A DNA stretch of 64,000 bases from Daphnia carinata (taxonomy: Eukaryota; Arthropoda; Branchiopoda; Diplostraca; Daphniidae), in assembly GCF_022539665.2 (NCBI RefSeq), contig NC_081339.1, positions 6,066,017 to 6,130,016 on the forward strand, in the 5' to 3' direction. Below the pieces are notes generated by a model. It made no database searches and was not told where the DNA came from. It saw only the letters and a program-made list of their open reading frames with translations. The translations under genes and the position numbers were made by a program. Shown here piece by piece: positions 35,977 through 48,513 of this stretch; the stretch's first letter is position 1; the number at the start of each line of letters is the position of its first letter.

Positions 35977-38900
35977 ATGTTCAAGGTAGACTTGTACTAG
36001 ATACAGGCCAAAACATTTTGCAAAAGAAATTTTTTATATTTGTTTATCTTTTTTTTTTTTTGAAAAAAATCCAGTTCCTTGTGATTGGCTGCTTGGTTTT
36101 GGCAGTCGCTCATGGCTTCCAGCAGCATCCGGATTCCGGCCTTAGAAAGACATCAAAGCGCAGCATCGATTCCCAAGGTAAACGACTTCAAGTTGAATCC
36201 AATTGTTTCCTATTTTTCACCAATGCCTAATTTCACCTTTTGATTTGTTTCATTAACGTTTTGATTAGGTACCCCATTTTTCGGTGTTGGTCCAGACGCC
36301 GATTTCGCCGATCGATCCGGAAATTACGGCGGTGAACAGTCGGCTGGCGGAGCAACTGGCGGCTACGGTGGCGAACAACCTTCCGGAGGCTCAGAGTACG
36401 GAGGAGCCGGATCGGCCATCGGCCAGCCAACAGCCGGTGCCTACGATTCATCGTCGAATGGCTCACCATCTTTAGGATCTAGCGACTCAGGTTATGGAGG
36501 TCAGCCGTGGACTCCTGTACAACAGTCTTCTTCCGGCGGATATGGAGCAGGAGGAGCTTCCAGCCAACAGCAAGGAGATTTTTCGAGTGGGGCAGCAGGT
36601 TACGGTGTAGCCGAAGTGATCACCGTGCCAAACATTCCTGAACCGGTAGACAGTTACGGCGGAGCCGGCGGAGCCGAACAAGGTTTTGCCGGATCGGCCG
36701 CTTCAGCTGGAGGATACGGAGATGCTGCGGGTGTAGGACCGTCCCCCGATGAAGGATACGGCGCTCCTCCATCATCTGAAGGTTACGGCTCGGCGTTTGA
36801 AGAACCTTTGGCACCGGCCGATGCGTACGGCGGGCCAGCGCAACCTCAAATTCAGTCCGGGGGCGGTTACGGGGGTGGGTCCAGCCAGCAGCAGGCGGGC
36901 AGTTACGGCGGTAGCCAATCGCAAGGAGCCGCAACCCCATCGGGTTATGGAGGAAGTGAAAGCCAACAAGGAGGAGGAGGAGGAGGTGCGTACGGATCAC
37001 AGCCGCAAATACAAGGGTCTTCCGGTGGCTACAGCGGCGGATCGAGTCAACCAGATGGCGGACAATGGCACTCACCATCGGCTCCATCGGGAGGCAATTA
37101 CGGTGCAACAGGTCAACAAGGTCAGCAAGGTGGTGGTGGATATGGCGGAGCGGCACAGCCTCAAGCACCAGCTCAAGGATCCTTTTCATCATCCGGCAGC
37201 TACGGAGGTGGATCGAATCAACAGGCGGGCGGGTTCCAGCACGGCGGTCAGTCGCAAGGACCAGTTCACGTGCCAACAATTCCATCTGGCGGACATTACG
37301 GTGGTGAATCGAGCCAGCAAGGCACCGGAGGGGGAGGATATGGCAACGCAGGTCAACCTCAGGCCCCAGTTGCAAGGCCTTCCATTCCTTCCGGCGGTTA
37401 CGGAGGTGGATCTAGCCAAGGCTCATTCGGTCACTCTTCAGCTCCCGTAGGAGGTTACGGAGGTGGAAGCCAACCCTCAGGCGGATACGCTCAGTCACAA
37501 GGATCGCCATCGGCCGGTGGAGGTTACGGCGGCGGAAGCCAACAGCAAGGAGGTCACAGCAGCGGATACGGCGTTCCCGTGCCTATTCCTTCAGCTCCCT
37601 CAAGCGGTTCCGGAAACCAACCATCGGGCGGATACGGCGGTGCGCAATCTCAGGGGCCAGCAGCCGTCGGCGGAGGATACGGCGGTGGAAGCCAACAGCA
37701 AGGAGGTCACAGCAGCAGCGGCGGATACGGTGGGCCATCGCCAGCACCGATTCCTTCAGGTCCCTCAAGCGGTTACGGAAGCCAGGGGAGCGGAAGCCAA
37801 CAATCGGGCGGATACGGCGGTGCTCAGTCTCAGGGATCACCAGCTCAGGCCGTCGGCGGAGGTTACGGCGGCGGAAGCCAACAGCAAGGAGGTCACAGCG
37901 GCGGCGGCGGCGGCTACGGTGGCTCATCGCAAGCACCTCTTCCTTCAGCTCCATCTGTTGCAAGTCACGGAAGTCAATCAGCCGGCGGATACAATGCAGG
38001 TCAATCGCAGAGACCATCAGCTCCTTCCGGTGGATACGGAGGTGGATCGAGCCAGCAGACAGGTGGATACGCTGGAGGATCGCAAGGTCAGCATGGAGCT
38101 GGATTTGGTGGTGGTGGTGCTTCGTCGCAAAGACCATCAGCTCCGTCAGGTGGCAGTTACGGCGGCCAACAGGGCGGCAGCGGGTATGGAGGAAATCAAC
38201 AGCCTCAAGCTGCAGTACAGAGGCCAGCGCCATCTACCGGCGGCTATGGAGGTTCTGCATCTCAAGGAGGTGGAAGCGGATACAACGGCATCCAATCGCA
38301 AGGGCCTGTTCAAAGACCTCCAACTCCTTCTGTAGGAGGTTATGGCGGCGCACCTAGCCAGCCAGCAGGAGGGTACGGTGGGTCGCAATCGCAAGGACCT
38401 ATCCAACGACCACCAGTTCCATCTAGCGGATACGGCGGCATCCAATCCCAAGGAGCAGTTCAGCGACCTCCATCTGCCGGTGGAAATTACGGCGGTCAAT
38501 CGCAAACATCCGGTCAAAGACCATCAGCTCCATCCGGAGGCGGTTACTCTGTCCCAACACCAGGGGCAGCAGCTCAAAGGCCTTCGGCTAATTCAGGCGG
38601 CTACGGTGGCGCCAGTCAGCAAGGCGGTGGATTGGCGCAACGGCCGGTTCAGCGACCTCCAGTTCCGTCCGGAGGCAATTACGGCGGTGGAAGTAGTCAG
38701 CAAGGAGGCGGATACGGTGGCCAAGTTCAAAGGCCATCAGCCCCCAGACCATCAGCGCCATCAGGCGGCAGTTATGGTGGCGGTAGCCAACAAGGAGGGG
38801 GCTATGGCGGTACTGCGGCCCAAATTCAGCGCCCTTCTTCCGCATCTAATCACGGTGGAGGACGTGGTCCTGCTCCGCGTCCTTCCGCTGGATACGGAGG

Positions 38901-39218
38901 AGCTTCAACAAACTTCATTCCGATCGCACCAGCTCCTTCCGGTGGAGGCGGTTACGGCGGATCGCAGCCTCGCCCAGCGCCTCCTAGTGGATCCAGTTAC
39001 GGGGCATCATCCCACGTCCCTGTTCAAGTAGCCCCAGCTAGAGGAAAGACCACAGGTAAAAACTGAATTAAATCCAATAAATCTGCTTTTCATTCAGCAT
39101 TACGTCATTGTGGTTGATAGGTGCGGTTGGTTACAGTTCTCTGCCTCCCGCTACAGTTTCGCTGGACGCTCCGTTCGTCCCATCGGCCCTCATTTCATCC
39201 AGCGGATACGGTCGCTAA
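35977..39218 (+). CDS. Resilin/silk-like Gly-Tyr-Gln-Ser repeat secreted protein
   Basis: Four exons (35977-35985, 36075-36177, 36269-39055, 39121-39218) give 998 residues. The first nine bases form a micro-exon (MFK) that, joined to exon 2, completes a signal peptide (MFKFLVIGCLVLAVAHG). The rest is almost entirely repeats: GGYGG blocks alternate with SQQQGG and with QRPSAPSGG-type Pro-Ser linkers, and there is no cysteine-rich or RR chitin-binding domain. The composition and the RPSAPSGGYGG unit resemble pro-resilin elastic repeats and Gly-rich cuticular or silk proteins, where Tyr side chains cross-link. It is probably an extracellular structural elastomer of cuticle or a secreted fibre. 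This is inferred from composition only. Repeat-driven open frames exist on the other strand and in other phases and are not genes. Confidence 0.82.
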
Positions 39219-40534
39219 TCTGAAACGTTTCGTTCGAAATCTTCTATCAAAATGAATATTCTTTACCTTAATTTTTTTTTAAACCGACAATAGGACGTCC
39301 GCATTAACGTCCTTTGTGTATCATCATTTTCCACGGGATCGCGTCATTGCTTCTTCATTCTCCATTTCTCTCGATTCAAAGCGTTGATGTCGTCAGTTAC
39401 TGGCCGACGTGGCGAGCCAACGCACCTTTATACGAAAGCACATTGATTATTACGCACCTGGAGATTCGATGCGTTGATTATCGAAAAGAAATCGATGGCC
39501 CTCCATTTACGTGTCTCATTTTCCTACGGTTACGTCACAATACAAAATATAATTCGAAAAAACAATTGGGTTCATTTACCTGGCGCTAGAGGTCAGCACT
39601 TTTCATAGCGCATTTAACCAATTATCCTTCCTATATTTAGGTAAAGAAAAATTGTTCGTGATTGATTTAAAGTCTACGGCATCAAATGCATATCTAATAA
39701 TATTTGCTTACATAAACTTACGGAATAAACTAAATATATACTAAATAACCCCCTATTTTTTTAATAAATGGCTCACAAATGCGAACTTACGAGTTGGAAA
39801 AAGAATGGGGGATAAAAATGAGAGCGTGAACGGCTCTGGGGACTGAAGCCGTGCCGACAGGTGCACACTTTACACGATATGAGCTGGCGGCCGGTGCATG
39901 TATTGAAGCGAACGTCCGGCAAAAAAAAAAAGAAAGAAAATATTCAAACAATCAACGCAGCCAGAAAAGTGGGTCGCGTCTGTTTTCAAAACGAAACACG
40001 TTTGCAAATGTAGACAGAACTGCAGCTGTCGTCAATTGCTGTCAGATCAAAAAAAAAATAAATAAATAAATAAATAAAAAAAAAAAAAAGACATTTCAAA
40101 ATCAGCTTGCGAGAATGGGATGCAATGCAATTAACAAACAACGTTCAAACCAAAATCACCCCTCGTTATGTGAGTGACAGAGAATAGCGGTCAGTTCAAT
40201 GCTTCTTTTTGACAACATCGAATAATAAATCACCTATTCACGTGCATTACCATCTTTTTCCATGGAGTGTAAACGCGCGTGAAAAACAGCGCGATCCATC
40301 GAGGGCGTCTCGTACAGTTCACGTTGAACGCTGATTTTCCTTGTTCGCATACGTGTGTTCCATTGTGGGAGTGGCTTTTCGCCTTAGTAGTTCGATCAGC
40401 GTGACAGATGGCAAACGGGTTGACGCTTTGTCTAACTGCGAACGCTATCCCATTGCGAGTAGTCCATGTCCAAGCAGACGAAACGACACCTTGTTCGCGC
40501 CGGCAACGTGTTGCGAAAGAACCGACGATTTTAG
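39219..40534. other. Intergenic between the Gly-rich protein and the GT31 cluster
   Basis: No gene is supported. A/T simple sequence (aaat)n with poly-A occurs at about 40048-40090. The right 200-300 bases presumably hold the promoter and 5' UTR of the first GT31 copy. Confidence 0.4.
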
Positions 40535-42215
40535 ATGGCAAGCCGAACATCAAACGAAGTCGAAGCTGCAGACATGACTTGGATTGTGAGTTTGAGCACC
40601 TTCAAAAAATGGTGTGCTCAATTGCCTGTCCTCTTCAGCGGCTTGTTGGTCTTCGTGGCAAGCACTTTGTTTTATCACGCCTATTTCCTCCAGCCGACTG
40701 GCAACGGTGTGCACCAATGGTCAACCACAAGCAGTTTGGCGATCGATGCACAGACTTCAGCTGAGGTGGAGACGCTGCTCAAAGAAAAACTGGACCTGCA
40801 ACAAAAGGTAAATGCATTAGAAATGGAGAAGAAAAAGCGAACAGAATTGATGGCAAACATCAAGGAATCACAGCGCCAATTAAATGCAACGTTGAACGAA
40901 CTAAATCAAACGTGGCAACTCATTGAAGAATTAGACAAAGAAATCGCCATCCTCGAAGCCAATGCGACAGTACATCGAAATTTTTTCGATTATTTTTCAA
41001 ACGTTTCACGTCAAATGGCCTATCCGGGAGTGGAATTCTACACGCGTTACACCATGACTCGTTTAGGACTGCAGCCATTGGCCGGAATCGAACCGCTCAA
41101 GCCGCAATTAGGTCCAGTCATCAACGACGTGCTCTCGTACCAGTACCCACTGACCGTCCCACCTTGTCGGGATGTCACCGGTGTTAATCGCACTGTGTTT
41201 GTAGCCATCATTTCGGCTACGGACAATTTCGAGAAACGAAGCACAACGAGGCCGTTGTGGCCGACTCTTTTCAAAAGCCAGCAAGACAAAGGCCTGATGG
41301 GCATCGCTGGATTCGCCTTCATTTTGGGCAAACCGGATCAAATCGAGACCCAAAAACGGATCGAAGAAGAGAGTCGAACGTACGGCGATATTATTCAAAT
41401 CGAAATGGTTGACGCATACAGGAATTTGACCCTGAAACTGGTTGGACTTTTCAGTTGGTTGCACACTCGAAATTGTTCCAAAGTGGATTTTGTCGTCAAG
41501 GTGGACGACGACGTCTTCGTCAACGTTCGCAATCTCGTTCAATTCGTCCAATCTCAGTCCCGGCACGACGCCAATCTGACAATCTTTGGAACTTCAGCTG
41601 GTAATCTGTGGCCAGCGCGAGGTATTTTCATTCAATTGAGAAATGAATGTTTATTTACCTCTACCATAACAAAATTAGATGGCAAATGGGAACTGACGTA
41701 CGCGGAATGGCCATGGCATAGCTTTCCACGTTATTTCAATGGACCGGCAGTCTTATTCCCTGGCAATACGATCGTTCCATTGCTGGCGTCATTCCAAACG
41801 ACGCCCATGCCACACATTGACGACATCTATTTCAGTGGCATCTGCGTCGAAAGGGCTGGCATCAAAATCAGCTACTCTACCAACTCAACCAAGTATGTAG
41901 ACTATACAGAATAAGACCATTGCAAATGTTGATGTCAGTTTCCTGCGTTTACCGGTTAATACTAAAAACAAATCTTTTTTTTTTTTTAAATGAAACTCCA
42001 GCGTTTTCGAATTTGCGCCTCCCGACTCTCTGGATGCTTGCGATCTGCGTCGATTCATTTCAAGGCGGACGCCGTCCAGCAACTATAAGAACAACTCGCA
42101 CGTCGTCACCGAGGATTTCTACAACAACAGGACTAGCTGCGTTATGGCCGGACCTAAAAACGGAACCAACACGACAATAGACTACACCGCACCAGCCCAT
42201 TTTTACTTTCTATAA
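40535..42215 (+). CDS. GT31 beta-1,3-galactosyltransferase-like, copy 1
   Basis: Exons 40535-41621, 41679-41892 and 42002-42215 give 504 residues. A short cytoplasmic N-terminus and a transmembrane anchor at about 30-50 (LPVLFSGLLVFVASTLFY) are followed by a coiled-coil stalk to about residue 145. The Galactosyl_T domain follows, with NFEKRSTTRPLWPTLF in the place of the usual RR..IR.TW motif, DAYRNLTLKLVGLFSWL, the metal-binding KVDDDVFVN, and HIDDIYFSGICVERAGI, the counterpart of EDVYxG. It is likely a Golgi type II enzyme that adds a hexose in beta-1,3 linkage; donor and acceptor are unknown. Intron 1 is only 57 nt, a multiple of three and free of stops, so unspliced mRNA would still be translatable with 19 extra residues. 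Confidence 0.85.
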
Positions 42216-42439
42216 TCAAACGAGATGTAAAACCAAAATACAAGTAGAAGCATAGACGACACTATTGCGTTATGGCTTACTAAGACTCTAAGCAAATCAA
42301 AGAGGGAGTGGCTTCGGTTGCACCCGGCTCCGTCAATGGCAACCACGAATTTCGGTCATCTATTCAGTGGTCGTCCACGCCCGCGTCCGAAAGCTCTGGA
42401 CGCGCTAATAGCTACGCGAAATGAGAAAATAGGACCACA

Positions 42440-43144
42440 ATGAGTACAATGTATTGGGCCACGTTGCTATTGTTGATCGTCTTCGTCAGCAGCTATGTGT
42501 TTTTCATCGATCAAACAACCTTTCTTCAGGTACATTTCATTTTAAAAATATTGGGGGGTGATGTGTAATCCCTGATTAACGCCGGCAGGTGAGGAAATTA
42601 GTTTTTTTTGGGGGAGGATTGAAAGATATCGAAATATATAAATAAATTGGTTGTCAATGTTACATAGGAATGTTTAAACTCTGCACACCAAAACGAAACG
42701 ATTGAAAACCAACGGGAAGCGTTGGCGAAACAAAAACTCGACGCGCTTCAAAATGAGTATAAAATGGTGGCTAATTTAATCGTAATCGAGAAAGAAATCC
42801 TTCGCCAATTGAACGCGACCGTCGTTGCAAAATCGAAATTATTAGGACAACAAATGGTATCGAGGAGAGACAGAAATCAAACAGAGTCGTTCATCCGACA
42901 GTTTCGAAAACAAAAGAAAATGTTGCAAGAAATCGCCACACTCTACATTTTTCTATTAAGAGAATGTCTCTCTTGCAATTTTTCAATTAAGAGAAAGATC
43001 CTCGTCGTTTCATTTTCAAACAAAAACGCAGCGTTTTGGCGACCAAGCTGCCTGACAATCCAACGAAAAGTTTATGACGTTGCTGACATCTACCGTGACT
43101 CAAATGAAGAACTTAGATCCGAACGTGTAAACTTCATATTTTAA
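42440..43144 (+). pseudogene. GT31 copy 2, N-terminal fragment
   Basis: Exons 42440-42529 and 42668-43144 give 188 residues: a short tail, a transmembrane anchor (YWATLLLLIVFVSSYVFF) and a coiled-coil stalk of the kind seen in the neighbouring copies. Similarity stops near 42940, just before the conserved FFDYFSN-type start of the catalytic region. The frame then runs through unrelated sequence to a TAA. The catalytic domain is absent downstream. It is either a truncated pseudogene or a stalk-only protein. Confidence 0.7.
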
Positions 43145-43990
43145 TGAAACGAGTGGAAAGCTTCTCAAAAACCCACACACATTAATCAATAAATATTTTT
43201 TTAATGGGCCATATAAATTTATGATAGAAAATGTTTTTCTACTATGATATGCTTAAGTTATGAAATGTCTAATCAAATATGTTATACCATTGAAGCTTTC
43301 GAAATCACGCGTCTACTGAAGATCAAAAACAGTTGGTGAATGTGACGTGGTGCTAATTTGTTTCCTAGTTCATTCTAACACGAAATGCAAGTTGGAATTC
43401 TTACGAGGCAGACTTACCTGTTGAAGGCGATGAACAGATTTTCCAACAGGTTGCCACTGATGCACATGCCAAAAATGAAGCACATTGAATTGCACACTTT
43501 GATATTGATGGAAAAATATAAACTTTGAAAGTGTCACACACACGATTGTGTGCGAGCATGACACTAAAATGGAATTTTCACATCTAACATGGTCGAAAAA
43601 GGACATGCACTAAGTACATCCGTCCAGAACAGGAATGTCGGACTAAGTGGACTTTTTTCTCAGACCTCTATCGCACTTGCTTACCCTAACCCCGCATTTG
43701 TTTTAATTTTCGCAAAGAAAATCCTAATGGGGGCAAACTAAAAAGAAAAAGAACCGAATGCTGTACAGGAGGTGGGCGGATGGTTTGAGATAGAAAATTT
43801 CAAAATGGCCGACGTAAAAAAACGCCTAGAAACTTGTGCGCGCAATGTGACCAAGGCCATAATCGATTAATTGCAAATCCCACAGTGTTGCCAAGGCGAT
43901 TTCAATTTACAACATCTTGGGAATAAGAGACTTCCGTTCATTTTCTATCAACCACTACAGGAGACATAGAACGGCAATATTTCATTCATA
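43145..43990. other. Intergenic, no recognised feature
   Basis: No recognisable GT31 catalytic remnant or other gene is found here by eye. Confidence 0.4.
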
Positions 43991-44408
43991 TTATTTAATA
44001 ATAATATTTAGAAATTTGGCCACGATCGCCTTTTGATTGAAATCCGGACAGGGTTCAGCAACCAGTTGCACTGTTACTCGTTGGCGGAGGTTGGTGCAAC
44101 TCTTTTCATCGTCCACGTGTGCCACAGTCCAAATCTTTTCGTGTTCGTGGTCTTTGGTTCCTTCGTATACTCGATCTATTTTCGCTCCCGAAATGACTAA
44201 ATCTCCCATCTACATTCAATTAACACATTCAAATGCATAATTTCAAGAATGTGGTATGGCTAAAACGTGGTGAAATGTACACCATTCTTACTTGATCGTT
44301 TCTCAGCTCTCGCGTCTGCTCTCCTTTCGAGAACCCTTCGATGACTTGACATAAAATCGACCAACACAAAATCAATAGAATCAACCGCATTGGCAAAACA
44401 AAAATCAT
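43991..44408 (-). CDS. Small secreted protein, unrecognised
   Basis: Two exons (44292-44408 and 43991-44209) join in phase 0 to 111 residues. Residues 1 to about 25 are a clear signal peptide (MRLILLILCWSILCQVIEG). The mature part is hydrophilic, with a single CTNL and a single EPCPDF cysteine that could form one disulfide, and a beta-strand-like stretch QRVTVQLVAEP. The splice signals are good. The gene lies on the minus strand between GT31 copies. No family could be named; a cystatin-like or other small carrier fold is conceivable but unsupported. Confidence 0.55.
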
Positions 44409-44790
44409 ATTCAATGTCGAGTCAAATCACTTTACACATATTGCTATACTGCGTACGAAAAACACTTGCATTTCAATAAAATAAACACTAGTGTTCCAAA
44501 CGGATACGAGTTGTCGCTAATGTTCCTGACAGGTGGTCAGTTTCATTCGCCCCACCTCGAGAGATCTAATCGCCAGCCAAGTGGCTAGAATAAAAAAAAC
44601 GAAAAACCTGCAGCATACTGTTCATATAACTTATCGTAAAGAGATGGCAGTTGTTTGATATTGTTGGGCGTTTCAGTCCCACCCAGTAAACGAGACATTT
44701 TACTGCCAGTCTCACATTAGACGAGAGAACCGGCATTTGGCCGATTGGCTCGGATTGTAAGTGAAATAACGTTGTCGAAATAAAAAAAAA

Positions 44791-46490
44791 ATGACCGGGC
44801 GATGTGGTAATAACCTCAACACATTTGCAGTTTTGGGTTCGTTGTTGATATTTGGCTGTTCCATCATCTATGTCATTCAACCAACCACACTATTCACCAT
44901 CCAACAGGTACAGACATGTCTTGATCACTTTTCGCACAAGATTTTATGTCAACATTATTTCCTTTCGATTCTACAGGCATCAGATTTGAGCATGAGTAGA
45001 AAAGAGGAAACCATCAATATTTTGGTAAACGAAAAGCAGATGTTGGAGTTGAAGTTAAAATTACAGGAAGAAGAGAAGAAGAGCATGACTACCTTAGTCG
45101 AAGTTACACAACACTTGAATGCTGCTTTGATTGACAAGATTGACTTACTGGGCCACTTAACAGCAAAGAGGTTAGGACAGATCCCGACAAAACAATTCAT
45201 TCAACAATTGCATAAACAAAAAGAAATGCTCAAAGCCAATGCTAAGCTGAATCGAGAATTTTTCCATGACGCATCTCGTTTTTTGTGCAACACTTCATAT
45301 CCTGGAGTGGAGAATTACACGCGTTACATAGTGGCACTGCGTGGAATGCTACCATTAGACGCAATCGAACCACTTAAACCGGAATTTGGTAGAGTGATCA
45401 ACGATGTACTTTCGTTCCAGTATCCCATCACTGTCCCATCTTGTCGCGACGTCGGAATGAATGACACTGGACCTTTAGTGTTTATAGCCATCAATTCAGC
45501 GCCGGATAATTTCCGCAGACGGGAAGTCGTCCGCCAAACATGGATAACTCGTTTGAAAGCCGATCGTGAGCAAGGATTCATAAATTTGGCTGGTTTCGCG
45601 TTCATTGTCGGTCGTACGGAAAACAACGAAACGCAAATCAAAATCGAAAAAGAAAACGAGACATTTGGTGACATGATACAAATAGACATGTCCCATTTCT
45701 ACGGGAATTTATCCGTCAAAATGGCTGGTTTATTCAATTGGTTGTACAGAAACTGCCGTCTAATGGATTTCCTGTTAAAAGTAGATGACGATGTCTACGT
45801 CAACGTGCGCAACGTGGCCCATTTCATGACGCAGTTTCAAAATCAATCCAACTACACGATGTTCGGAATCTCGCCCGGAACCTTTTATCCCAAACGAGGT
45901 GCGTCAAATCAATAATTTAACTCATCCACGTATCCCTTATGAAATGAATCTCTTTAAAAAAAAAAACAGCTGGAAAATGGGCTTTAACGTACGAAGAATG
46001 GCCGTGGAGTCAATATCCCGATTATTTCTTGGGACCAGCTGTTTTACTTCCAGCTCACACGATTCTTCCGCTATTGGCCGCCTTCCAGGTGACGCCCATG
46101 AGCCCTTTCGACGACCTCTACTACACCGGCATGTGCAGAGAAAAGGCCGGCATCAGCATCCGCTATTCCATCAATGCAACCAGGTCATATATAGGCCTTC
46201 CTTCAATAGCTAAAGCTATCTAACGTTCATTTGTTTTGCACTCACGTTCAAAAATTAGCGTCTTTGCGACGGGACCGCCACATCCTCCTACTCCTTGCTA
46301 CCTGCGTCGACACATTTCGTTTTTAATCCCCAACGAGAACCAACTGAAACTCTGGCATAATGCGACCGACGATTTTTACAACAACAGGACCCACTGCATT
46401 GTTGGTGGATCCAACGGAACTAACATAACAATTGGTCACATCCAACCCTCACAGTTTTATTTTACAGAGCCTAGAATAGTAAGAACCTAA
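44791..46490 (+). CDS. GT31 beta-1,3-galactosyltransferase-like, copy 3
   Basis: Exons 44791-44907, 44977-45898, 45970-46183 and 46259-46490 give 494 residues. Transmembrane anchor LGSLLIFGCSIIYVI, coiled-coil stalk, then a well-preserved catalytic domain: NFRRREVVRQTWITRL (canonical RR..VR.TW), FAFIVGRTENN, GDMIQIDMSHFYGNLSVK, KVDDDVYVNV and PFDDLYYTGMCREKAGI. This copy best keeps the family motifs and is the most likely active enzyme of the cluster. It shares structure, exon lengths and about 170 bases of 5' flank with the gene at 52965, showing a segmental duplication. Intron 1 (69 nt) is a multiple of three and has no stop. Confidence 0.88.
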
Positions 46491-47046
46491 AAAATATTTG
46501 CATTAATTCTGAATATTAAGCTGGAATTCCGATAAAACAGATCACGGTATTACCACGTATTGTAGGAAGACGTAGAGTTTAAATGCACTTAACGAATTTG
46601 TCCGCCCACTGCGAAACCTGAATACACAGAATGAAATATGAACCGAAAATAATGGATTCTTTATACTAACTTACTATTTGCGAATCATTCTAACTTTCTT
46701 CTCTTACTTAAAAACGTAGAATATCAAAATACTTCATACGGTTGATAAAACACAGCTATAATCGACTACTAAATAATTAATACATATTAACTATCCGATG
46801 CATTTGGCCACTTTCATCAACGGCACAAGATATTTAAAAAAACCAGCCACATTACCTGAAATAAAGTGGGACGAAACAAAGTGGGCTGATATCATTTCAA
46901 GCTGTGAACTGATGCACGCGTAGAATAAAAGCCGCACCCCTGTCAAATACCAAAAAGTCTGCCATGCATGTACGTGACGGACATTTTTCTAACAAGGCCA
47001 TCAAGCACTCAAATGTCTACGGGACAGTATCAACTCACGTCGTTAG
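46491..47046. other. Intergenic, no recognised feature
   Basis: A/T-rich spacer between GT31 copies 3 and 4. No coding exon is seen. Confidence 0.4.
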
Positions 47047-48513
47047 ATGGCCGAAAGTGAATTCTACTCTACGTGTCGAATGTTGCGTAGATTGTACCGA
47101 CAATGGATTGCATCTTATACTTTCAAATTGCTGTTGATGGCGATCTTTAACATCAGTTGCTCAATTTTCTTTCACCAAAGATTCTTCAATAGGTAATGAT
47201 CAGTGCTATTATTGATTATACTGTTTTGGACCAGAAAAATGGGTTCGTTTTAGAGCAACAAAGAATCAACGTCAACGTGTGACACCGTCACTATCGATAG
47301 AGAATTGTTCAATTACTTGGCTTCTCATCTACGCGACAGACCGTACGACGGCGTTCACAATTACACTCGTTTTATGACAGCTGCGTTAGGCCTTAAAGCA
47401 TTGAGTGGAGTCGAACCACTTGTACCCGACATGGGGCAAGTTGTCAACGACATTCACTCGTTCCAGTATCCCATGACTATCGGTCCTTGTCGACCAAAGT
47501 CTGGCAAAGGGACTAGCCTATTCATCGCGGTCATTTCAGCTCCATCTCATGCGGAAAAACGTGCACTAATTCGCCAAACGTGGCCAAATCATTTGAAGAA
47601 TCAAACCAACGACAACTATCCACTGGACGTTGTTGGATTCGGCTTCGTCATTGGACTGACCAGCGACGAACAAGTTCAGCAACAGATGGAGCAAGAAAGT
47701 GACAAGTATGGCGACATTTTGCAAATCAACGTTGAGGACAAGTACGTCGATTTGTCTGTTAAAGTTGCCAGTCTTTTGAACTGACTCCACCTATTCTGTG
47801 CGCAAGTCGATTACGTTCTCAAGGTAGACGACGATGTCTATGTCAACGTTCACAATTTAGCCACGGTGTTGCACTCGCTGAACCCTTCCGATCCAAGCAT
47901 TTACGGCCACCAATGCGGCGGAAACATCCCTTTGCGCAGTGAATGTATCATCAATTTTCTAATCAATATTTAGAGGTGTTTAATATTGCAAATATGTACC
48001 AATATGCAGATAAATGGACGACGAAATTTGGCCTTGGCAAAGGCTTCCAATCTACTTTCAAGGAGCTGGAATCGTGATTGCTGGCAGTGCAATTCGTTCA
48101 CTTCTGGCAGCCGTACAAACCACGCCTTATTTCATTTGGGATGATATGTACTTGGTGGGCCTGTGTGCTGTCAAAGCCGGAATACGTCTCCGCACCTCTA
48201 ATTCGTAATTTTGTCACTAAAAAAAAAACAAACACAAGTGTTGTTAATAATACGTTCACTTTCATGGATTAAATGTAGCATCTTCATTGATATGCCACGC
48301 AAATGTAATGATCCATGCTTTGTGCGCAAGTCCGTCATATGGACAACAAAATCGACAGATCAAATGAACGGATCCCATTTCGTCAATCAAGCTTTCTACC
48401 ATAACCCCAAAACGGTGCACTGCATCGACGGTAAAGAACCGAATAACGGCATCTTTGACAGACCAGCTAATGCATCAGAATTCACTTTCGACACAATTTC
48501 ATCCCTTCTATGA
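47047..48513 (+). pseudogene. GT31 copy 4, disabled by a stop codon and a frameshift
   Basis: Exons about 47047-47192, 47256 to about 47943, 48008-48207 and about 48278-48513 carry an N-terminal anchor and the whole catalytic domain (KRALIRQTWPNHL, KVDDDVYVNVHNL, WDDMYLVGLCAVKAGI). At 47782-47784 a TGA stands where all neighbours have the Trp of NWLH. In the third exon the reading must also shift by one base near 48018-48028 to recover the WPW motif, and one or two codons are missing. The stalk is shorter than in its neighbours. Everything else, including splice sites, is intact, which points to recent inactivation or, less likely, to an assembly error or stop readthrough. Confidence 0.8.

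Noticed and set aside
36620-38845. Long open frames antisense and in other phases across the Gly-rich gene
   Set aside because: They mirror the repetitive GGY/SQQ codons; the period is a multiple of three, so stops are avoided in several frames. The compositions (Arg/His/Leu-rich) are implausible.
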